From NCBI GenBank assembly GCA_947643615.1, contig CANRWO010000015.1, positions 1-64,000 on the forward strand: a DNA stretch of 64,000 nt, given 5' to 3'. The stretch is from an uncultured Lachnospiraceae bacterium (GTDB lineage: Bacteria > Bacillota > Clostridia > Lachnospirales > Lachnospiraceae). The notes below the pieces were generated by a model, which did not search any database, was not told where the DNA came from, and saw nothing but the letters and a program-made list of their open reading frames with translations. Shown in pieces: positions 57,838 to 64,000 of this stretch. Within the stretch, counting starts at the first letter, position 1; every line of letters starts with the position of its first letter. The position numbers and the translations under genes were made by a program.

Positions 57838-59052
57838 GTGATGGATATAATGGAGATCGTCCTGCTGGTGGCGGGAGGAATTGTATTTGTATTGAGTTTT
57901 CTGATCCCGGCGAAAAAAAGGGAGAGCAGTGAGGAAGCCAGGGGACTTGCGAAAGAGGAAATAAAAACGCTGGTTTCGGAAGAGCTGGAGGCAGTCAGGG
58001 GACATGTAGATGATGTGGTGGAAGAAGCTGTTACGTATTCGATAGAGAAGACGGAGCGTTCCCTGGAGCGGCTGTCCAATGAAAAGATAATGGCTGTCAA
58101 TGAGTATTCGGACACGGTACTGGCGGAAATCCATAAGAACCATGAAGAGGTTATGTTCCTGTACGACATGCTGAATGACAAGCATGCAAATCTGAAAAAT
58201 ACGGTGTCGGAGATTAACCGTACCGTTAAAGAAGCAAAAGAGACGAAAAAAGAGGCTGAGGAAGTCGTGAACACTTTCCAGCGGCTTGCACCTGATGCGA
58301 TATTCCCGCTTAGGGCCGGCATAATGGATCTGTCATCGGTACAGATGGCAGTGAGGAGGCCTGACATATTAAATGCATCCGTTGCGGCACAGGAGGTCAC
58401 AGTGCCGCAGGTTTTTGCGCCGGCGCCCCAAACGGTACAGACGCCTATCACTGTTGTGCCGAATACCATAACGCCGGAGGCGGTAACACCGGAACCTGCA
58501 GAAGCGATAGCATTGGCAGAGATTTTTTCCGGCCCGGGGCAGGAACCTCTATCCGCAAATGCGGTGGAGAAGCCGTCAGGGCCCGCGCCCGATTTGGCGG
58601 AGCCTTCAGAACAGGCAGTGCCGGCGGCAATCATGTCCGGTGGGGCACAGGGGATCATGCCGGTAAACGCAGAATCCACGGCGCAGGCAGCGCCAATGCC
58701 GGAACTACAGATACCTGTGGCATCGGCGGAGGCGGTAACAGCGGAACCGCCGGCAGTGCCAGTACCCATGGTATCGGCGGCAATATTGTCCGGCCCGGCG
58801 CCGGAACCGGTATCCATGCTTGCGGCACAGCAGCCTTCTTTGGGAAGGGGCCTTAGCGCGGAACCACCTTTGTCCCCCGGAGGTATCAGCTTCACCCAGG
58901 AAACGGATGGCCAGGGGCGAAATTATAATGACAGGATTTTGGAAATGTATCAGAACGGTAAATCGAAAGTGGCGATTGCCAAGGAACTGAACCTGGGTGT
59001 AGGTGAAGTGAAGCTGGTAATCGACTTATATAAAAATCGGAGTGAGAAATAA
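57838..59052 (+). CDS. Membrane-anchored coiled-coil protein with Pro/Ala-rich linker and C-terminal HTH-like segment (DUF6115/SwrB-like by position and architecture)
   Basis: N-terminal TM, coiled coil, P/A-rich repeats, C-terminal RILEMYQNGKSKVAIAKELNLGVGEVKLVIDLYKN; adjacent to rpsB as swrB is in B. subtilis. Confidence 0.65.
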   Translation: MMDIMEIVLLVAGGIVFVLSFLIPAKKRESSEEARGLAKEEIKTLVSEELEAVRGHVDDVVEEAVTYSIEKTERSLERLSNEKIMAVNEYSDTVLAEIHKNHEEVMFLYDMLNDKHANLKNTVSEINRTVKEAKETKKEAEEVVNTFQRLAPDAIFPLRAGIMDLSSVQMAVRRPDILNASVAAQEVTVPQVFAPAPQTVQTPITVVPNTITPEAVTPEPAEAIALAEIFSGPGQEPLSANAVEKPSGPAPDLAEPSEQAVPAAIMSGGAQGIMPVNAESTAQAAPMPELQIPVASAEAVTAEPPAVPVPMVSAAILSGPAPEPVSMLAAQQPSLGRGLSAEPPLSPGGISFTQETDGQGRNYNDRILEMYQNGKSKVAIAKELNLGVGEVKLVIDLYKNRSEK

Positions 59053-59743
59053 AGTGAAATTGCGATATTATTTACGGGGGTTGGGCATCGGAATGGTGGT
59101 TACGGCCATACTCATGGGTGTGGCCTTAAAGGACGGACAGCCTTTATCTGATGCGGAAATCAGGGTGAGGGCAATGGAACTCGGCATGGTGGACAGGGAT
59201 TCCCGCACTTTGGCGGATAATCAGGCGCCCCAGGAGCCAGGGGAACCTTCGTCGGATGTGCCGTCGTCTGCTGTGGCGCCGGAGGAATCCCCGGAAGTCA
59301 CATCCGCGCCGGATCCTGCAGCAACTGCAGGAGCGCCGGAGGAATCCCCGGAAATCACATCCACGCCGGATCCTGCAACAACGGCAACACCCACAGTAGC
59401 ACCCACGGAATCCCCGGATCTTCCGTTGAAACCCTTGCCTATGGTGACGCCCAAACCGTCCCAGACGGCCTCCCCGGATCCCATTTCGGCTGGGGGGGTG
59501 CAGCCGCCTGCCGAGGGGATGCCCGAACAGCCGGAGACTGTTACTTTTGTAGTATCTTCCGGCCAAAGCTCGTATACGGTAAGCAAATCCCTTGTGGAAG
59601 CCGGATTGGTGGAGGACGCGTCGGAGTTTGACCGCTATCTGGAGGAAAACGGGTATTCCAAAAGGATCAGCACCGGGACTTATGAGATTCCGCTGGGTTC
59701 CACACAGGAAGAAATTGCTAAAATAATCACCAGAAGCAGATAA
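59042..59743 (+). CDS. MltG/YceG-like membrane protein with Pro/Thr-rich linker
   Basis: TM near N-terminus; C-terminal VVSSGQSSYTVSKSLVEAGLVEDASEFDRYLEENGYSKRISTGTYEIPLGSTQEEIAKIIT. Confidence 0.65.
   Translation: MRNKVKLRYYLRGLGIGMVVTAILMGVALKDGQPLSDAEIRVRAMELGMVDRDSRTLADNQAPQEPGEPSSDVPSSAVAPEESPEVTSAPDPAATAGAPEESPEITSTPDPATTATPTVAPTESPDLPLKPLPMVTPKPSQTASPDPISAGGVQPPAEGMPEQPETVTFVVSSGQSSYTVSKSLVEAGLVEDASEFDRYLEENGYSKRISTGTYEIPLGSTQEEIAKIITRSR
59276..59389 (+). repeat. 57-bp coding tandem repeat (2 full units plus a partial)
   Basis: gcgccggaggaatccccggaa(g/a)tcacatcc(g/a)cgccggatcctgca... at 59276 and 59333. Confidence 0.9.
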
Positions 59744-59766
59744 AATCCCTTGCAAGAGGGATTTTA
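59742..59766 (+). terminator. Intrinsic terminator of the fla/che cluster
   Basis: AAAATCCCT (59742-59750) tgcaag AGGGATTTT (59757-59765), U-rich 3' arm. Confidence 0.7.
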
Positions 59767-59778
59767 TTATGTTATAAT
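59750..59778 (+). promoter_or_regulatory. rpsB-tsf promoter overlapping the upstream terminator
   Basis: TTGCAA (59750-59755), 17 nt, TATAAT (59773-59778). Confidence 0.75.
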
Positions 59779-59784
59779 GCATAC

Positions 59785-60013
59785 GTTGTGATTAAAATTC
59801 CATTTAATTGGCTGCACCGTTGTGCGCAAAGGCGCCTGAGGTGCCGCAAGGAAGGAATTTTATAGTAAAAAGCACGCTTGCCCATCCGAAAATGGTGCCC
59901 TGTGGGACAGGGTAGTTGACGGAGCTTGCCGGATATTAACGCAGATCCGGTACGGAGCCACTGTGGTTCCCGTAAGGCAGTGCGGAAGAATTCAACCAAA
60001 TGGAGGTAGGAAC
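59785..60013 (+). promoter_or_regulatory. ~230-nt 5' leader of rpsB, candidate structured RNA
   Basis: Long non-coding leader between the promoter and the rpsB ATG with several short GC-rich inverted segments; not assigned to a known family. Confidence 0.35.
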
Positions 60014-60766
60014 ATGAGCGTTATTTCTATGAAACAGTTACTTGAAGCAGGTGTTCATTTCGGACATCAGACCAGAAGATGGAACCCCAAGATGGCTCCC
60101 TATATCTTCACCGAGAGAAACGGTATCCATATTATTGACCTTCAGAAGTCCGTAGGTAAAGTGGATGAGGCTTACAGAGCCGTTTCCGAGATCGCGGCAC
60201 AGGGCGGCACCATCCTTTTCGTGGGAACCAAGAAGCAGGCCCAGGATGCGGTGAAGACCGAGGCGGAGCGCTGCGGAATGTATTATGTAAATGAGAGATG
60301 GCTGGGCGGAATGCTCACCAACTTTAAGACCATCCAGTCCCGTATCGCGAGACTGCATGCTATTGAGAAGATGTCGGAAGACGGAACTTTTGATGTGCTG
60401 CCTAAGAAGGAAGTTATCCAGCTTAAGAAAGAGTGGGAGAAGCTGGAGAAGAATCTGGGCGGTATCAGGAACATGACAAGGGTTCCCGACGCTATCTTTG
60501 TAGTAGACCCCAAGAAGGAGAGAATCTGTGTACAGGAAGCTCATTCCCTGGGTATTACCCTGATTGGTATCGGTGATACCAACTGTGACCCTGAAGAGCT
60601 TGACTACATCATCCCCGGAAATGACGACGCCATCAGAGCCGTTAAGCTGATCGTGGCTAAGATGGCTGACGCCGTTATCGAGGCGAACCAGGGCGAGGCA
60701 GTTTACACTGAGGCAGATGTGGAGACCGAGGCCGAAGATATCGAAGAAGTGGCAGCGGAAGAATAA
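60014..60766 (+). CDS. rpsB: 30S ribosomal protein S2
   Basis: [46 protein letters not shown]; start ATG 60014. Confidence 0.97.
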   Translation: MSVISMKQLLEAGVHFGHQTRRWNPKMAPYIFTERNGIHIIDLQKSVGKVDEAYRAVSEIAAQGGTILFVGTKKQAQDAVKTEAERCGMYYVNERWLGGMLTNFKTIQSRIARLHAIEKMSEDGTFDVLPKKEVIQLKKEWEKLEKNLGGIRNMTRVPDAIFVVDPKKERICVQEAHSLGITLIGIGDTNCDPEELDYIIPGNDDAIRAVKLIVAKMADAVIEANQGEAVYTEADVETEAEDIEEVAAEE

Positions 60767-60795
60767 GATTTATATTTTGAATGGAGGATACAAGA

Positions 60796-61731
60796 ATGGC
60801 AGAAGTAACTGCAGCTATGGTGAAGGAGCTGCGTGAGCAGACCGGCGCCGGCATGATGGATTGTAAGAAGGCTCTGAATGAGACCAATGGAAATATGGAA
60901 GAGGCCGTTGAGGTTCTGAGAAAGAACGGTCAGGCAAAAGCAGTCAAGAAGGAAGGCAGAATCGCGGCGGAGGGTATTTGCCGTATCGCTTCCAAGGGAG
61001 ATACCGTTGCAGCGGTAGTGGAGGTAAACTCCGAGACTGACTTCGTGGCGAAAAATGAGATATTCCAGCAGTTCGTGGAAGCTGTTGCGGAACAGGCCGT
61101 AAATTCCGGTGCAGCGAACATGGATGAGTTTATGGAAGAAAAGTGGAGTGAAGACAATTCCAAGACATTGAAAGAAGTCCTGGTGGACAAGATTGCCGTA
61201 ATCGGTGAGAAGCTGAGCATCCGTAGATTCGAGAAGGTGGAGGCTACGGAAGGCTGTGTTGTTTCCTATGTACACGGCGGCGGCAGGATCGGCGTTATCG
61301 TGGAAGCCAAGACAAACGTGGTAAATGATGCGGTTAAGGAAGCATTGACCAACCTTGCCATGCAGGTAGCTGCGCTGAGTCCCAAATATGTAGCCACCTC
61401 CGACGTGTCCGAGGAGTTCAAGGCCCACGAGAGAGAGATTATTGCGGCACAGATTGCCCAGGACCCTAAGATGGAAGGAAAGCCTGAAAAGGTTATCGAG
61501 GGCGCTGTAAACGGACGTCTGAACAAGGAACTGAAAGAAGTCTGCCTGTTAGAGCAGGTATATGTAAAAGCAGAGGACGGAAAGCAGACAGTTGCACAGT
61601 ACCTTGCACAGGTTGGAAAAGAGAATAATGCAGAACTGGGCATCAAGAGATTTGTTCGTTTCGAGACTGGTGAAGGCCTTGAAAAGAAGAACGAAGATTT
61701 TGCGGCTGAAGTTGCGGCACAGTTAGGTTAA
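60796..61731 (+). CDS. tsf: Translation elongation factor Ts
   Basis: AAMVKELREQTGAGMMDCKKALNETNGNMEEAVEVLRKNG; start ATG 60796. Confidence 0.97.
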   Translation: MAEVTAAMVKELREQTGAGMMDCKKALNETNGNMEEAVEVLRKNGQAKAVKKEGRIAAEGICRIASKGDTVAAVVEVNSETDFVAKNEIFQQFVEAVAEQAVNSGAANMDEFMEEKWSEDNSKTLKEVLVDKIAVIGEKLSIRRFEKVEATEGCVVSYVHGGGRIGVIVEAKTNVVNDAVKEALTNLAMQVAALSPKYVATSDVSEEFKAHEREIIAAQIAQDPKMEGKPEKVIEGAVNGRLNKELKEVCLLEQVYVKAEDGKQTVAQYLAQVGKENNAELGIKRFVRFETGEGLEKKNEDFAAEVAAQLG

Positions 61732-61740
61732 GAGCGATAT

Positions 61741-61778
61741 AAAATCCCACGGTTACCGGTAGGCAGCCGTGGGATTTT
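61741..61778. terminator. Intrinsic (likely bidirectional) terminator between convergent tsf and PMT gene
   Basis: AAAATCCCACGG...CCGTGGGATTTT, 12-bp stem. Confidence 0.8.
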
Positions 61779-61896
61779 CTGACGCTTAAATTTCCTTAAT
61801 TAAATACTTCAATCACTACTGCAATCATGATTTCAATCACTTTTCCGGCTTTTCTGATTGCACAGGACAAAATTTTCAAATACGGTCAGTACACCA

Positions 61897-62055
61897 GTGT
61901 GCTGTACCGCTCATATTTCGTCAAATGACTTGCTTGAATTTCCATCTGCTGCGTTAGCCTCACTCAACGATGCCACCGCATCGCCTCGTTCAGCCGCCTT
62001 GCAGGCTGAAAATTCATTCTGCGTCATCTGGCTGAAAATGAACGGTATAGCACAC
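61897..62055. repeat. MITE-like element, copy 2, with imperfect long terminal inverted repeats
   Basis: GTGTGCTGTACCGCTCATATTTCGTCAAATGAC at left versus reverse complement GTGTGCTATACCGTTCATTTTCAGCCAGATGAC at right; core related to 18384-18520. Confidence 0.75.
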
Positions 62056-64000
62056 TAGGGAGCCGTCAGCACCCAGCTGTTGAACCAGCGCAGCCAGCGG
62101 TCCACATAGGAGGCATCCACCGGCTGGCCGGCCAGCACGGGATAAAACATGAGGAACAGAAGAAAGGCCCCTGAACCGTATATGACGGTCAACGGGAGAA
62201 ATTTTCGCGCCGGCAGGTTCCCTGTGTTCCTGCCGGCATTGCTCCCTGACAGTTTTAGGAGAGAGTAAACGACCATAAGGACCACAAAGGCTACACTGGG
62301 GAAATAGTGGTAGATGAATGTAATCCGGGTCACAAAGAACCAGGGCAGATACTGCGCCATATAACCTGTCAGCAAAAAGGCGGCGGTCCTGTCCTTTTTC
62401 TTTGCCCATAACCAGAACATATGAAATGCGGCGGGTATGCCGGGCCACCATACCAGGGGATTGCCAAAGGCGCTGATGCCTTCCCTGACGCCGCCGGAGC
62501 CATAGGTTCCGCTGACTACGGAGGAATAGTACCACACGGGCCGCCGAAGGACGGGCCATTCATACCACGAAGAAGAGTAGGGGTGGGAGGCCTCCAGCGT
62601 GCTGTGGTAATCATACATGGCAGTCTGATTCTCCAGCATGCGGTGAAACAATCCCTCTCCGGCATAGTCCACAAAAGGAAGGTAGGAAAGCAGATAGATC
62701 AAACCGGGCGCAATCACAAAAAAGAACAGGCAGAAAACCAGTGTCTTCACCGTATTAGGTAGAAATGCCTGCAGGATATGGGCATGTGCTATCCCGTTGC
62801 TCTCGCCCTCCGGTACACTTTTTGCATACCGGTATTCCCGGTATCTGCGCCAGAGAACGCCGAAGAAGATGAGAGCCAGTCCGGCCCCCGCATATACCCC
62901 GGTCCATTTGCTGGCAATCCCCAAACCCATACAGACACCGCAGGCGCCCAACGGAACTAGTGTTTTGGAAAGAGCTGTGTCGTAGAAGCTGTATTGGCAA
63001 TAGCGGTACATAAAGAAATACATCAGCAAAACGAAAAAGGTGATATATACGTCAATGGTGGCGATCCTGGTCTGTGTGAAATGCATGAAGTCAAAAGCAA
63101 ACAGTATGCAGGCCAGGGCTGCTGCGGAAGTGTTATCCGTCAGCCTTTTTCCAAACAAATATATGACGGGAACCATAAATATGCCAAGGACCGTGCCCGC
63201 AATGCGCCAGCCGAAAGGGTTCATGCCGAATAGGGCAACGCCTGCGGATATGAGAATCTTTCCCAGGGGCGGGTGGGTGGTTTCATAGGTAGTCAATCCG
63301 TTCAAAAATTCATAGGCGGTGCGCCCGTGGTAGATTTCGTCAAAATACATGCTGTTGCGGAAGCTTACGCGCTCCGGGTAGAGAGCCTGTTCGTCGAACA
63401 GGGCAGGGTAACCGGAGACATATGAGGGAGTCAGCACATTCCCCTCACGGTCAAGGAAGACCAGCTCCAGCAGGGAGGCAGTGTTGTCCGTAAGAGTCAG
63501 GCGGATGCAGTTGCCCGGCGTGTCCAGGGCAATCTCCTGCCATGTGAAAACATTGGCCAAGGTGAGGCTCTGGGGATTTCCCGGCCATTGGGCCTCTCGG
63601 CCGCTTTTGGACTCCAGGAGGAAATTCCGGCTGTGGCCGGGGGCAATATAGTAGGCCAGGGAACAAACCTCCGTATCTGAGCCGGAGTCTTCAAAGCTTA
63701 CTGTGAGAGTGTCACCCTGGGCCAGGGAAACGCCGCTTTCCGGTGCAGCGGTATCCCCCAGGTCATACAGGGCAAAGCAGCCATAGACCACGGTAATGAA
63801 CGCCATGCAGAGCAGGTCAGCCTTCCCCAGAGGCGGATACCTGCGGGAAGGGCGGGGGATACAGTGATTGGAAACACTGTCTTCCAAACCGGAAAAATAC
63901 TGGGGCAGGGCAAAGTGGAACAGGAGAAAGACAGCCAGCATCATTCCGGCGGAGACCAACAGCAGCAAAGGCGCCTTCCTGTCGTAATTTTCAGGATCGT
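62055..64000 (-). CDS. PMT-family (dolichyl-phosphate-mannose-protein mannosyltransferase-like) phospholipid carrier-dependent glycosyltransferase, 5' end outside the window
   Basis: MYFDEIYHGRTAYEFLNGLTTYETTHPPLGKILISAGVALFGMNPFGWRI; frame stays open to the right edge (DPENYDRKAPLLLL...). Confidence 0.85.
   Translation of the reverse strand, partial: DPENYDRKAPLLLLVSAGMMLAVFLLFHFALPQYFSGLEDSVSNHCIPRPSRRYPPLGKADLLCMAFITVVYGCFALYDLGDTAAPESGVSLAQGDTLTVSFEDSGSDTEVCSLAYYIAPGHSRNFLLESKSGREAQWPGNPQSLTLANVFTWQEIALDTPGNCIRLTLTDNTASLLELVFLDREGNVLTPSYVSGYPALFDEQALYPERVSFRNSMYFDEIYHGRTAYEFLNGLTTYETTHPPLGKILISAGVALFGMNPFGWRIAGTVLGIFMVPVIYLFGKRLTDNTSAAALACILFAFDFMHFTQTRIATIDVYITFFVLLMYFFMYRYCQYSFYDTALSKTLVPLGACGVCMGLGIASKWTGVYAGAGLALIFFGVLWRRYREYRYAKSVPEGESNGIAHAHILQAFLPNTVKTLVFCLFFFVIAPGLIYLLSYLPFVDYAGEGLFHRMLENQTAMYDYHSTLEASHPYSSSWYEWPVLRRPVWYYSSVVSGTYGSGGVREGISAFGNPLVWWPGIPAAFHMFWLWAKKKDRTAAFLLTGYMAQYLPWFFVTRITFIYHYFPSVAFVVLMVVYSLLKLSGSNAGRNTGNLPARKFLPLTVIYGSGAFLLFLMFYPVLAGQPVDASYVDRWLRWFNSWVLTAP

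Noticed and set aside
61858-62058. 66-aa ORF in the tsf-PMT intergenic region
   Set aside because: Lies in the inverted-repeat element; no RBS and no conserved peptide signal.

Overview
This window is a Clostridia-type chromosome segment, most likely Lachnospiraceae. It has three parts. (1) An accessory-rich left end (1-12.5 kb): the hemW 3' end carrying a 12-residue, one-cysteine-per-unit coding minisatellite; sigK; an AT-rich insert with a large SIR2-like/P-loop NTPase gene and a 1-nt-spaced partner carrying an RHNFAH (Rx4H) HEPN-like motif; an AAA-ATPase-like/PD-(D/E)XK gene; yifB; dprA; and a heptad-repeat coiled-coil gene. (2) A housekeeping stretch: ispG, polC, two divergent tRNA genes, a bile acid:Na+ symporter-family gene, topA and codY. 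(3) A near-continuous fla/che supercluster (flgB to fliA, ~23.4-59.7 kb), then rpsB-tsf and a convergent PMT-family glycosyltransferase. The best candidate for an undescribed system is the two-gene SIR2-like STAND NTPase + HEPN-like operon. It lies in an insert bracketed by two divergent copies of the sigK 3' end (1452-1517 and 8234-8300). Other notable signals are a dispersed MITE-like hairpin element (two related copies, ~18.4 kb and ~61.9 kb), several coding or non-coding minisatellites, an intrinsic terminator whose loop contains the -35 box of the rpsB promoter, and hairpin-rich gaps inside the fla/che operon (flhB/flhA and cheC/cheD). No searches or folding programs were run. Family assignments come from motif recognition in the supplied translations.
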